The notes beneath the pieces were generated by a model. The model did no database searches. It was not told where the DNA came from and worked only from the letters and a program-made list of their open reading frames with translations. The position numbers and the translations under genes are program-made. Positions 46,701 to 58,964 of a stretch of DNA of 64,000 bases are shown here, piece by piece. Position 1 is the first letter of the stretch; the number at the start of each line of letters is the position of its first letter. The stretch comes from Casuarina equisetifolia (Eukaryota > Streptophyta > Magnoliopsida > Fagales > Casuarinaceae). Location of the stretch: NCBI GenBank assembly GCA_028551475.1, contig CM052358.1, positions 1,180,501 through 1,244,500 of the forward strand. Direction: 5' to 3'.

Positions 46701-49408
46701 TGGTTTGTTTAGATAATAGACAAATAGGGCAGGAAAAAGAAGAAGGACAAGAAACAGAAATACCAAAAGAAGAAAATTGTTTTAAGGAAGAATAACCAAG
46801 AGGTTGACGCAAAATATCATAACTAATATTATTAATAAAATTTGGAGTACAAAGAGATTGTTGTTCAAAAGTACAAACAATGGACTTTAAGAAATTTAAA
46901 TATTCAGAGAAAACAAAACTAAAATTTTTTAGAAAAGCGGCACATAGAAAGTAAAGTCTTCAATCAGCCTTACCGAGCCCGATCAGATCCCTAATTGTAC
47001 AGTCCTAAAATACACAAAAAGCATAAAAAAAATGGCCATACAATTGTTATCACGGGTTAATATTTGAATAGATAACAAATTACGTTTAAAGTGGGGGGGG
47101 CATATAAAATATTGGTGAGATGCAATTATGGATAAGGTTGACAATGACCAATGCGGGTGACAAGACTAAATGAGCTATTAGGCAATGTAATGTTAATGGG
47201 TGCAACACATGGGGAAAATGAATTAAGAAGAGATTAATTGCAAGTGATATAATTACTATTCCTTAAATTAATTATCCATAGGGATGAAATGAGAGAAAGG
47301 GAAGAAACCGTACCTAAGAATGGGTTTGAGGAGCCCATTTGTTTGATGAAATTCAAAAGCTTGTGTTGTTGATCAACAGTGAGAGTAAGCCTAATGGATC
47401 TGCCATATACGCTACCTAGGCTAGGTGGATGATGGCCTAAGATACTTGGGCTAGGTGTGGGTGGATAGCCTAAAAAGCCCTAAAAAAAAGATCCTCTAAT
47501 GAAGTCTATAGTTGGGGGATGAGTTGCACCATAGCTAGGTGAAGGCAAAGAATTAGATGCGGCAAGATTATAGGCTAAGGGCCCTTAGCTAGTGGGCTTG
47601 TACCTATTATTACTACGCAACCTGGGCCTACTACTAGAGGGGTAGCCCACTAATTAGTAGCACGACTCGTGCAGGTGGCCAAGCAGCTTGCAATGATTAC
47701 AAATGGGCTTGGATGTGGGAAGTGCCTGTTGGGCATGAGGTGGGTTGGGCCTGCTTGGTCCACCCGAGGATAGGGCCCTAAATTACGAGTCTTGGGTCTA
47801 GCCTATCTGGGCGAGAGATGCACCTGACTTGGCTGGGGCATGATTGGAACGTTACGTTTGAAACACACTGACATCACCGTTGAGAGATGGATGACTGGCT
47901 ACAACAAAGTATTAGAGCAAGTCTTGCTTTGCCAATGGGTAAAGCTTTTCCACACTTGGTAGCTTGTCGCGCGACATGATATTGGAACGAAGAGTAAAGA
48001 ATTTATCTAGCAAGGCCAACAGAAGCTACAAGGACCGATCCTCCTCCTCACAGTGATGGAATTGTTTACTAGTGTCACAAGTGCCGCCACAACAATAATG
48101 AAGAGGAGGTTGTTGGGCATTTAAAGCACCCTAAAGCTCCTTTAGACGAAGGTAGAAGGATGTGAGCTCGGCATTGAAGGCATTGGGAGATAGGTGGAGG
48201 GTGTCGATGGCCTGTTTGAGGGAAAATTTTTAGGTCCTGCAAATCCAATTAAAGCTATCTCGAAGCAATTGCAAGACATTGGCAACACTCAAAAAGGTGA
48301 AGACCATAGGCTCGAGTGAGAAATCGACAAAGTAGGTTAACCAGGTCTTCATAGCTACATGACATTAATCCCAGCAGTCAGTAGTGTCACCATCTCCATT
48401 GGGTCGTGGGGGCTCGCTGGTTAGAAAACCCATCTTATTTTAAGTAAAGAATACCGTTCAAATTTGCTCACTCCAAACATGCTAGTTAGCCTCGTCGGTG
48501 AGCTTTTAGGACATGATGCATGCTAGTTAGAGATCGGAAGCAGTGAGATGGTATGAGTTATGGAGAGGAGAGATAGTGGAGCTGTTTGTAGTGGCTATTA
48601 GGAAGGTGAACAAAGACGACTAGGGTTTTAGAAGAGGGAATTAAGGATAAGGGTAATTTGGTAAATGAAGAAAGGAAAAGCAAAGGTGGCTAGGGTGGAC
48701 GGGAAAAGAAAAAAAAATGTAAAAGGCGGCTAAGGTTGATGTGAAAAGAAAAAAAAAATGAGGAAGGAAAATGTGGCTAGGTTTGCGTGTATAGGAATGA
48801 GGAAAAAGACAAAGGTGAAAAAGATGATAAAGCGGCGTGACTAATGTGAAGGGGAAAAAGGAATAGGAGAGAGAGAAAACACCTTGGTCTACGGGAAGTT
48901 GGAAAAAAATGAGGAAAGAGACAAGGGAATTGTAAAGGAAGAAGAGAAAGGATAAAAAGAAAGAAAACACCTTGGTCTAGAAAAAGTAATAGGAAAGAGA
49001 AAAGAGAATTGTGAGGAGAGAAAGGACCAAAGGGAGGGAGAAAGGATGACAAGACTAAAGTGGAGAAAATAAGAGGTGGGCAGTTAACAAGAATTGATAG
49101 GAAAGAAAAACAATGAAAGAAGAAGAAAAAAAAAACAACAAGAGGCTCACAACTTGTCGGAAGATAAAAATAGGCGAAAGCTAGGATCGTTTGGCGATTG
49201 ATACCATGTAAGAAAATAAAGAATGCGAGGGAGTATGAAGGATTTCTTTATTGCTGTAATGATCTTTACAATGCTTGTTATACATTTATAGAGACATAGC
49301 CTAGCCTAGGAAAGGTAAACCAAATATTTACAATAATTATAATGATATTGTTCCTAATCACAAACATTAATATGGTAACGTATTAGGTGAGACAACTATC
49401 AATTAACA
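43756..49408 (-). mobile_element. Copia-type LTR retrotransposon, old and broken
   Basis: Two 202-bp long terminal repeats, 43756-43957 and 49207-49408, with TG...CA ends. Read on the - strand, the 5' LTR is the right one; next to it is a primer-binding-like TGGTATCA (ending at 49206), and a purine tract AAAGGGGAG sits against the 3' LTR. A gag-type zinc knuckle (CNHCKLLGHLHESC) is visible near 47659-47702, reverse transcriptase and RNase H pieces (about 44262-45370, with SAEAEYKAI) near the 3' end: the Ty1/copia order. The LTRs differ at roughly 7-8% of positions by my count, suggesting an age of a few million years at usual plant rates. The coding region is broken many times. Flanking 5-mers do not match. 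Confidence 0.88.
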
Positions 49409-51897
49409 TTAACACACGTTATAGTTGTGCCATAGGCCATGCTCATGGTCAATAGCATCAAGCACACTAGTATGTAGCTCCACTATACATAGAGCAAGCG
49501 TGCATGTCTTAGAAAGAAGGTGTCTATAAGGTTGGTTTGCAACCTTTGGTAAAAATACTTTTGAAAAGCTATGGAAAACTCCTTTTGTCTTCCAGCCATA
49601 CTCGTGCCACACCAACTAAGGCTGGTAACAACAATAAAAATAGTTTTGTGAACCTTTTCTCTTTTGATTTTACTTTATAGGTTCTTAAAATCGGTTTGTC
49701 ATGCAAAACCATAATAATCACTAAGCCACATGCCAATATTGGTCAGTTTTATTCTTGATAAATTGTCAGTTGAAGAGAATTGTTACTAGTTTGATTGCAG
49801 TACAAAAACATTGAAATGTGAAGGGCAATTTACCTGTGACTTTTTTGAATTTTGTATGCATTGCTTTGTTGGTAAGTCATAAAAGATGGACAAATCCTAC
49901 TTGTTGGGGTCCATTTGGCGCCTCTATGGTTAACCTATGTCACAGTCACATTGAAGTTTAATGTAATGGACATCAACAATTATTTAAAAGCAAATATATG
50001 AATTATTTGCAAGAAACAAGATAGAAAGAGATTGTGATTGATTTGTTAGACTAGAAATACAAGTTGAAAATGTAAGACGCAAAAGGATGGGTACTTAGAA
50101 TATTTGAATATCTTTTTTTCTTTTTGTTCTACATTGTTTGGTTTTGATAATAAGAAAGCAATGATAATATTTGATTAAGAGAAAAAAAAAAAGAATGGTC
50201 CTTGCTAAATCAATCACTTTTCATATGGAGATGTCTTAGTTGGACTCAATATGTTTTTATGGTGGGTGACATTTGGTAGCTTTTATTTTTTCCACTAACT
50301 TTGTTGTGTCAAACTAAATATCTCCATCACAATCAATATTTTCTCTGAATGAAAGCTTTATGAAAGTCTAGACTTCATATCCATGTGCCCAATTTTTCCT
50401 TGGTCTCTAGATAAAGGCTTTTTTTTTCAACATAAAGCTACACACCAACTTTAATTTCACATCAACTTCGTCTCACATTTTTTGACACCATTGGTCATGC
50501 CAAGCTAAATGTTTTCATCTCAATCAATATTTTCTCTATAAGGGTTTTGAATGAAAGCTTTATGAGAGTCTAGACTTTATGTCCATGTGCCTAATTTCTA
50601 CTTGGTCTCTAGATAAAGGCTTTTTTTTCAAGATAAAACTACACACCAACTTTAATTTCACATCAACTTCATTACACATTTTTTGACACCATCGGTCATG
50701 CCAAACTAAATGTCTTCATCTCAATCAATATTTTCTTTATAAGGGTTAGGGATTGTCATCCATGTCCCCAATTTCCACTTGGTCCCCACATAAAGACATT
50801 GTTCTTCAGCACAAAGCCAAATACCAACTACCAACTTTAGTTTTACGCCTTGTTGATGGACATGTGGCTTATTTAGAGTTCATTGGATTAAAAAGGTTCC
50901 TTATCTCTCATGCAAAAATCAAATCCATACCTAACTTGAAAGTGAAGGGCTGAATTTGAATTTTGTACTAGAGAGGTGATTGGATAGATTTCAGTATTAT
51001 ATATTATTTGAATATTAATAAATATCAAATATTGTAATTTAGATTATATTCAGTGCATAAACTTGTGTAATGAAATTTACACATTTATTTAAAGATAATA
51101 AAAAATTAAGATAAAGGAAAAAATGCATATAACAATAAAGATCTTGAGACTATTTGCTAGAATAGAGATACAAGATAGTGAATCCAAAAGAAGAGCACTA
51201 ACAAATGTGAAGAGAAAGGCTAATGCAATATGGATATCTTGTTTTTATCAATTTTTTTTAATTGAGAAAGAAATGATCATTTTAAACTAAACGGCGGAAA
51301 ATAATTTTTTTTTAATTGAGGTTTGCTAAGTCGAGTCACTTATGAGGCTTGAAGGTACAAAAATTTGGTTTTAATTATATTTTTGCAAGTTGCTACATTT
51401 GGTGAAAGCATTTTTCTTCAACCAAACTTCTAATATCTTAAAGAAGTCTTCTAATTTTTTTTTTTGGGTCAAATGTATTGTTTCTCTTAGTTAGAAACAA
51501 ACGACAGTCTTAATATCATGTGCTCCAAATTAAGTTACTCCTACGGTGGAAAGTTGTACCTAACCCTAACATTTGCCCCCCAAGCCAAAATGAAAATCTG
51601 CGATTAAAATAGCCATACATGCACACAACTTCATAGCCATAATCTATGATGGAAATCAAAGAGGCAACTAGTGGGATTTGTGAAATTGCCGGGCCTAGCT
51701 GCGAGCATTTTAGGCGAAATCTAGCGGGTTTTTTCTCTCTTCGTTTGGCATGAGTTGGCCCCATCTATTGAGCCAAACAAAACGTCACCATCCTGTGAAT
51801 AACTCTCAAGCAATAAATAGTGCTTAAGCCCTCCATACAGCACAACACCGTAGAATTTGCTTCAACTCCACATTCGTAGTCTAAAACATCGGAATCC
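49409..51897. other. Repeat-rich flank and upstream region of the DUF247 fusion gene
   Basis: About 50440-50760 carries a tandem-like repetition of 'ACACACCAACTTTAATTTCACATCAACTTC' type words (seen at about 50440 and 50640). About 50740-50960 and 51490-51897 match the region upstream of the right-hand DUF247 gene (57290-57560 and 58480-58964): for example 'GGTGGAAAGTTGTACCTAAC' and 'CAGCACAACACCGTAGAATT'. The latter, just before the start codon, probably holds the promoter and 5' UTR. No gene was found. Confidence 0.5.
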
Positions 51898-54447
51898 ATG
51901 GCAGAGAGAAAACCTATGGAAAGAAATGCCCGTTTGTGCGACAAGATGAAAGAGAGGATCTCCGAAATCAAAAAATCACGTGGCGGTGAATCGAATAAAC
52001 GCCCTTGTATCTTTAAGTTCGATCAGGCCTCGGACAATGATAGATTCATCCCTCAGGTGGTCTCCATCGGACCTTACTGCCGTGGCAACTGTCGCCTCCA
52101 AGCAGTGGAAGAGTTCAAGTGGCTGTGCCTTGATTATTCAGTCAACAAGAGCAGTAAAAACTTGAAGGACTACTTGGACAAAATATCTGCATTTGAACAG
52201 GTAGCTAAAGAGTGTTATTCTGAATCCTCCGGTCTCCAAACTGACGAGTTTCTTGAAATGATGGTACTTGATGGTTGTTTTATAGTAGAATTTATTCGAT
52301 TCTCTTACTCAATGCTAAGGCCAGAGCAACATGGCATGATGAGCCACCCTTTGGCCCCGCTGAGGGAAATTAAGCTGAAGATCTGTGCGGACTTGCTCAT
52401 GCTTCAGAATCAGATCCCGTATAAAGTCTTGGAAAAGGTATTTGAAGTTTCCGAGATTAACTTGAAGGGTGAACCTCAGAGCTTGTCCATTCTGAGTGCA
52501 AAATCTTTTTCGACCATGCTGGGAGCCTCACGCTCCAGAAGTCCCCCCGAAGTTGACTGGATGCATTTGTTGGATTTGGTTCGGTCCATTTTTATTCCAT
52601 GTGATTTTGAAGAATGGTCTTCGGGTGCATTTGGTGGAAAACAAATTCCACCAAGGTATCAGCTCAAACCATTTCCCACCATTCCCTGTGTCACGATGCT
52701 CCATCTCAAGGGGATCGAAGTCTGTCCACGTCGAGAGGATGACTTGGAGGTTAAATTTATTAACGGTACAATTGAGATGCCTAAGATAATCCTCAATGAC
52801 TTAATGTGCTCTTTCCTGCAGAATTGCTTGACATTTGAGCAACGCTACAATGATAGATCCAAACGCTTCTCAGTCTATGCCCTTTGTTTGGTCTGTCTTG
52901 TGAACACGGCCTTGGACGTTGAGTATCTTTGCAAGCACCAAGTCATTGAGAATAAACTCAACACAGTTGAGGAGGCTGCGAAGTTCTTCAAAAATTTGGG
53001 CAAGTGTTTCACAATTGATTGGGATTACGATGATTTCTATTCGTTGTGCCGTGATGTCAATGACTACTGTGAAAATATATGCCATCGGCAATGGACAGGC
53101 TTTAAGGGGGAGTGGTTTGACAAGCGTACAAAAGAAAAATGCGACAAGATGAATTGGAGGGTCTCCGAAATCAACAAATCGCTTGGTGGCGATAGAAGCC
53201 CTTGTATCTTTAGGTTCGATCAGATCTCGTACACCGATGGACGCATGCCTCAAGTGGTCTCCATAGGACCTTACTACCGTGGCAACCCTCGCCTCCACCC
53301 AATGGAAGAGTTCAAGTGGCAGTGCCTTAATTATTCACAGAACAAGAGTGGGAAAAAGTCGGAGGATTACTTCGAAAAGATAGGGGCACTTGACCGGTTC
53401 CCTGAGTGTTATTCCGAATCCACCGGTCTCCAGACTGACGAGTTTCTTGAGATGATGGTACTTGATGGTTGTTTTATAATAGAATTTATTCGATTCTCTT
53501 ATTCAATTCACATGAAAAAGAAATCAGAGCCATTTATCATGAAGAACCACCCTTTGGCCCGGATGGAGAGGACAAAGTTACCGAAGATCTGCGCGGACTT
53601 GCTCATGCTTCATAATCAGATCCCGTATAAAGTTCTGGATCAAGTATTTGAAGTTTCCAAGATTAAGTTGGAGGCTGAACCTCAGAGCTTGTCCACTCTG
53701 AGTGCAGAATTTTTTTCCGCCATCCTGGGATTTCACCACCTTAAAAACAGTCCCCCCCAAGCTGACTGGATGCATTTACTGGACTTGGTTCGGTCCATTT
53801 TTATTCCATCTAATTATGAAGGAGGGTCTCCGGGTGCAAAAGAAGGATCACTTGAAATACAAATGCCACCAGAGAATTGGTACAATCCATATGACACCAT
53901 ACCTTGCGTCACGAGGCTCCGTCGTGTGGGGATCAAAGTCAATCCGCGTCGAGAGGATGGTATGGTAGTCAATTTTCATCACGGTGTGATTGAGATGCCT
54001 AAGATAATTCTCAATGACTTAATGTGTTCTTTCTTGGAGAATTGCGTGACACTCGAGCAACGCCACAATATTAGACCCAAATGCTTCTCAGTTTATGCCC
54101 TTTGTTTGGACTGTCTTGTGAACACTGCCACGGATGTTGAGTATCTTTGCGAGCGTCGAGTCATTGAAAATTACCTTGAGACTGATAAGGAGGCTGCGAA
54201 GTTCTTCAACCATTTAGGCAAGGGTTTGACATTTGATTGTGATTACTTCAATGTTTTCTTTCGGTTGTGCCGCAGTGTCAATGACTACCGTCAAAATGCA
54301 TGCCGTCGGCATCGAACAAGCTTCAAGAGGGAGTATTTTGATAAGCCATGGCTGTGGATTTCAGGATTGGCTGCCTTTGTGCTCTTGGTTCTTACGTTTC
54401 TGCAGACTTACTATACCATCTATTCGTATGTGCATCACAAAAACTAA
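51898..54447 (+). CDS. Tandem double-DUF247 protein (fusion)
   Basis: One intronless frame of 849 residues containing two DUF247 units (single plant DUF247 proteins are about 400-550). Unit 1 is about 1-403, unit 2 about 410-849. Each shows the family landmarks: PQVVSIGPY..RGN.RL, LQTDEFLEMMVLDGCFI(V/I)EFIRFSYS, KICADLLML.NQIPYKVL, MHLLDLVRS(I)FIP, IEMPKIILNDLMCSFL and a VEYLC near the end. Only unit 2 keeps the C-terminal membrane helix (about 818-842, WISGLAAFVLLVLTF). At the junction (53107-53155), where unit 1 should read FDKPWLW, it reads FDKRTKEKCDKMNWRVSEINK, that is, straight into the N-terminus of a second unit. Unequal crossing over is the simple explanation. Plant DUF247 proteins are membrane-anchored and of mostly unknown function; in grasses some are self-incompatibility determinants. 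No stop or frameshift is present, so it may be expressed. Confidence 0.85.
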   Translation: MAERKPMERNARLCDKMKERISEIKKSRGGESNKRPCIFKFDQASDNDRFIPQVVSIGPYCRGNCRLQAVEEFKWLCLDYSVNKSSKNLKDYLDKISAFEQVAKECYSESSGLQTDEFLEMMVLDGCFIVEFIRFSYSMLRPEQHGMMSHPLAPLREIKLKICADLLMLQNQIPYKVLEKVFEVSEINLKGEPQSLSILSAKSFSTMLGASRSRSPPEVDWMHLLDLVRSIFIPCDFEEWSSGAFGGKQIPPRYQLKPFPTIPCVTMLHLKGIEVCPRREDDLEVKFINGTIEMPKIILNDLMCSFLQNCLTFEQRYNDRSKRFSVYALCLVCLVNTALDVEYLCKHQVIENKLNTVEEAAKFFKNLGKCFTIDWDYDDFYSLCRDVNDYCENICHRQWTGFKGEWFDKRTKEKCDKMNWRVSEINKSLGGDRSPCIFRFDQISYTDGRMPQVVSIGPYYRGNPRLHPMEEFKWQCLNYSQNKSGKKSEDYFEKIGALDRFPECYSESTGLQTDEFLEMMVLDGCFIIEFIRFSYSIHMKKKSEPFIMKNHPLARMERTKLPKICADLLMLHNQIPYKVLDQVFEVSKIKLEAEPQSLSTLSAEFFSAILGFHHLKNSPPQADWMHLLDLVRSIFIPSNYEGGSPGAKEGSLEIQMPPENWYNPYDTIPCVTRLRRVGIKVNPRREDGMVVNFHHGVIEMPKIILNDLMCSFLENCVTLEQRHNIRPKCFSVYALCLDCLVNTATDVEYLCERRVIENYLETDKEAAKFFNHLGKGLTFDCDYFNVFFRLCRSVNDYRQNACRRHRTSFKREYFDKPWLWISGLAAFVLLVLTFLQTYYTIYSYVHHKN

Positions 54448-57400
54448 TCCCTTCCTGTAGTTTGTGGGGTTACTTTCAAGCCTTGTAATAAAGTGACTTC
54501 GACTATCGTAAACTTTGCTTTTGCAGCCGAACATTAAGTATATCACTATAAATGATAGTTTGTGGGTGTATTTGTGGTTCTCTAATGTTTAGATAATATT
54601 TTTGGTATTCTAAACTAAAATATTATCTTTTTCTATTTATTGGCCTATCTTACAAACTATAAATATTCATTGATCCTATATAACAAGGCTCGGATAGGCT
54701 TCCACAATTTTGCCAAATCAGAATTATTTTGTCAATTATCTTACTAGTAAGTGCCAAATTGTCCATGGTGAACTCTCTGTATACTTGACATGTTGCTCTC
54801 CAATCATCCACTTCAATGTTTTTTTTTTGCTCTCATTGCATCTACATTTGGCTTGAGAAGACACGAATTGAGTTTTGGACTCGTGATCTCTAGTAGTCAT
54901 ATCAATGTTTAATTACTATCAATTTTGGAAGTAATAAATTGAAGATGATTAATATTCTAATATTCTTCCTTTGCAATTAAGGGTAACTAGTAAAGTATTT
55001 AACCAAACCAAGAGTTGAATTATGGAGTTAATGTTTGAACTCAAAACCATGGATCTAATACGTGTTTAAATTGCTAATTTTTCCAATAATTTAACCTTTG
55101 CACAGAATTCGATAACGATTTTTCTATCAGAAAATAAATTAACCCAGGCAAATTTACTCTCGATCTCAAATAGGTTCCGAAAGAACTCTACGAAGGTCTC
55201 CATGTCGGTTATTCTCGTAAGTGGCTAGTCTTTTGGGTGGAAGAAGCCTGCGTCTATTTCATCCGATGAGGCATGCTATTATACGAATTCCATCGTCTGA
55301 ACCTGTTCAAGGCTGTGTCATATTCATGAAACAGAGGGGATTGTCCCATCAAGAGGAAGTAGTGAGCTTCGGTGTCACAGTTTGTGTGAGAAAATGCACG
55401 TGTAAAGGACCCGTGTACATTGGTGTTGACCCATACCACATCAGGGGAGCCATGTTATAGGGCCCATGTACATGAGTGTGACACATATATGTGAACATAG
55501 AGGTCCGTCTTATGGGGCCATGCCCATGCATCAGTTTCACACGGCCCAACTTCATAACATGTTTCCCCAAATAATGAAATTTACATATCATAACATAATT
55601 AAAGCAATCGCCACTTGACATCCGTAGACTTGCCGACAGACTTTTATTTAGTCGAAAAGAAAACATAGTAATAATAACAACAGCCATTTGTGATGGATTT
55701 TATTTTTTTTCTTTTTTCTTTTTCTTTTCTATCCATCAATTGAGCCAAGCTTGATAGGTTATTGTTTGTATCGTCTGTCTCCTAACTGTCAATCCTTGGT
55801 CGTTTATTAGCTTCAGCGAATAGAAGCAAGAGCATATTTGGAAATACCATTGCCTACCAAACGATGGCTGGATCATCTTCACTTTCAATGCATGGCTCTT
55901 GAATGAAAAGAAAAATAACTAATAATCTGGGAAAGGACAGCACTGACTGCAATTATTCACCAACAAGATCAATTCGTGCTTCAAGATGGTCTATCCCAGT
56001 TTTGCTTTGCTATACTGTATTCCTAAGGATTGAAACCTGGAAGGCGTTACTAATAAGGCAACTTCAGTGCTGATTTTGGAATTCGTCTAAACGCATGTTA
56101 GAAATCAAATGAGGCAAATGATCTTTTTGAATGATGTAATGATGGACAAACTGCAATTAAGTTGTTTCTAGCATAGGGGTTCTAGATTCATATAGAATTT
56201 TGGCTGCAGGATTGTGGCTGTAGCATAGGACGTGAGGCAATAACCACAAACCTTCAGAATGGAAGAAGTTTCATCAGTATCGGACCACCTTGATCTCAAA
56301 TCTTTAGGCATATTTAGGGATTTGATTTTTCTAAAGAGTTCTGAGCCACTTGGTACTCTTCCTACTTAGACAGTGAAACCTTAACCTTCTCACTACCCAT
56401 GAATCTAGGCCTAAGGCTAAACTAAGTAAGTGCATGCCCACCCTCTCATTGGCTATTTTTCTTTATGTTTCAGTTTTACCAAAATCCCCCGAGGCAACTG
56501 AACTCCCAACATTCTTATAAAATATTTGGAATGTATAGCTTCTTTGGATGATCACAATACAACTCATTCATGGTCAAGAAGCATTTTAGTTATCTTAAGG
56601 TATGATCAGTATATAAAAGGTATTTATTCTATTTCATTTAACCCCAAATATAACGTATTTTTGATGTATAGAAGATTATTGAGGATGAAAATCTTCTATT
56701 TAAAAAATATCATTTTTAGATAACGTCAAAATAATTTTAAAATAGCCGTACAATTTATAAATTTTTGAACGAAAATTTTGACTTTCCAATAGCTTTCTAC
56801 TTCGTACAAGAGATCTTTGATTGAGGGCTAAAGGAACCAGGCTTTTCTTGGTCCTAGATACGCCAGTTTGAAAATCACTAAAGGGCTATTTCCCTTTGCA
56901 ACTCATTGGAATATTGTATAATTCTCACCTATTAAAAATTAAGAATTAAAAGACACAGTAGCATGAAATATAGTAACTTATGTGCAAATTAAATACTTAC
57001 TTACATTCAATACTTATTACAACAATTTAACTTGTTCTTCTATTAATCTTTGTCTTCTTATGGTGGCGTTGGCTTCCTTTATGCTCTAAATGCTGACGCT
57101 TGCGCATGCTTTCACGATTACCTCATATAACAATCACAATTCAATTATTTTGGTAACTTTTTTAATTTCAAAGTTATCACTGAGCCACGTGCTTATATTG
57201 GTCAATTTTTATTCTTGATAAATTGTCATTTTAAGAGAGTTATTCAACACAGCTATACACCAACTTCAATTTCACACTAACTTCATTTCACGTAATTTGA
57301 CACCATCAATCATGCCAAACTGTATATCTCCATCTCAGTCAATTCTTTCTCTAGATGAAAGCTATTTGAGGGTCCGGAACTTCCATCCACCTCCCCAATT

Positions 57401-57605
57401 TCTACCTGGCCCCCAAATAAAGGCTCCGTTCTTCAACATAAAGTCACCCGCCATTTTTAATTTTAGGCATGTGGCCTAGTTAGAGTTCACGGAATCAAAG
57501 AAATTTCAAGTCCGTTACCTAACTTCTTCATCTGTCTTTTTATTTACTGACAAAAAATTTCACACCCACTTCAACTTCTCGCTCATTGTCTAAACACTAG
57601 AATCG
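54448..57605. repeat. DUF247 3' flank; left copy of segmental duplication
   Basis: The 3' flank from 54448 (CCCTTCCTGTAGTTTGT) is repeated at 60989, and 55750-56140 (AAATACCATTGCCTACCAAA, TTCAATGCATGGCTCTTGA, GACTGCAATTATTCACC) is repeated at 63380-63690. About 55290-55560 is a CATG-rich repeat first half and 56945-57190 a second half. There is no gene between them; the short frames are chance. Confidence 0.6.
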
Positions 57606-57830
57606 ATGGCGGGAAGCAAGCTTGTAGAAGAAGAAGCAAGTTGGGTTGTCAACATGGAAGAGGGGATCTCCACAATTAAACATCCCTCACATGGCGGTTC
57701 CACCATAATTAATTATTTGAATATAAATTACCACATATGTAGATATGATTTGATGATCCTCCCTACTCTTTGGCCTACATCACATTTAGAGATGAAATAT
57801 TTCTCGATGAAGGGAAAGGATGAAACATGA
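57606..57830 (+). pseudogene. DUF247 5' end scrap
   Basis: ATG at 57606, encoding MAGSKLVEEEASWVVNMEEG and ISTIKHPSHGG, then running off into AT-rich sequence. The W-V...MEEGIS-TI pattern and the small Gly-rich loop are like the first 30 residues of the DUF247 genes on either side (MKERISEIKKSRGG). The rest of the gene is missing. It is a truncated third member of the cluster. Confidence 0.45.
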
Positions 57831-58964
57831 TGATTGTATATCTTGGTTATGACGAATGATTAATTTCATGGTGGAAAAAAAGAAACTCATAAGTGAACGG
57901 TTCAATTTGCATTTTGTATTAGAGAAGTGATATAGTAGACTTTGGTGTTATATATTATTTGAATATTAATTAATGTAGAAGACTGTAATTTAGATTACAC
58001 TCCGTGTGTGAGAGTTGTGTAATGAAATTTATGCACTTATTTAGAGATAACAAAAGGTTAAGATAAAATAAAAAATACATATAAATATTAAAGAACTTAA
58101 AACTATTTGCTAGAACAAAGATACAAGATAGTGAATCCAGAAAAAGGAACACTAAAAAATGTGAAGAGAAAAGGCTAGTGCAATATGGATATCTTGTTTT
58201 TATCAATATTTTTTTTTAATTCAAAATAAATAATAGTTTTTGCCTAGAAGGCAGAAAATGAACCATTGTTAATTGAGCATTGCAAAATCGAGTCATTTTT
58301 TAGGCCCGAATGTATAAAAATTTGGTTTTAATTGTATTGTTCTAGGTTGCTATATTTGGTGTAAGCTTTTTTCGTCAACCAAATTTCTGATGTCTTAAAG
58401 TCTTCTATATTTTTATCTGGTCAAATGTGTTGTTTCTCTTAACTAGGAGAAAGAAATGAATCATTATTGATTAATCCTTGCTAAATTTAAGTTACTTTTA
58501 TGGTGGAAAGTTGTACCTAACCCTAACATGTGCCCCTCAAGCCAAAATGAAAAGCTCCGTTCAACATAGCGATACATGTACACAACTTCATAACCACAAT
58601 CTAAAACACCATGATCTATGATGGAAATCAAAGAGGCGAGCTAGTGGGATTTGCGAGATTTCCGAGCCTAGCTGTGACCATTTTAGGCGAAATCTAGTGG
58701 GTTTTATCTCGCTTCGTTTTGCATGAGTTGGCCCCGTCTATCGATCCAAACTAAACGTCACCATCTCACATTATTTTTATATAAATATTCTCCCTGAAAG
58801 TTCATAGGACCTGAACATTTATGTATATGGACGAAAATTCAGGTCACATGAATAACTCTCAACCAATAACTAAAGCATATTCCCTCATGCATAAGGCCTC
58901 CATTCAGCACAACACCGTAGAATTTGCTTCAACTCCACATTCATAGTCTAAAACACCGGTATCC
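57831..58964. other. Upstream region of the right DUF247 gene
   Basis: No gene. 57890-58560 resembles 50960-51520 ('TATATATTATTTGAATATTAAT', 'ACTATTTGCTAGAA'), and 58480-58964 resembles 51490-51897, as expected of the segmental duplication. It presumably held the promoter of the broken DUF247 gene. Confidence 0.5.

Noticed and set aside
48641-49052. Phe/Ser/Leu-rich open frames on the - strand
   Set aside because: Low-complexity GA/CT-rich sequence between the retroelement's gag side and its LTR; composition explains the frames.
52870-53298. 142-codon open frame on the - strand
   Set aside because: Antisense shadow of the DUF247 fusion gene, whose + frame has clear family motifs.
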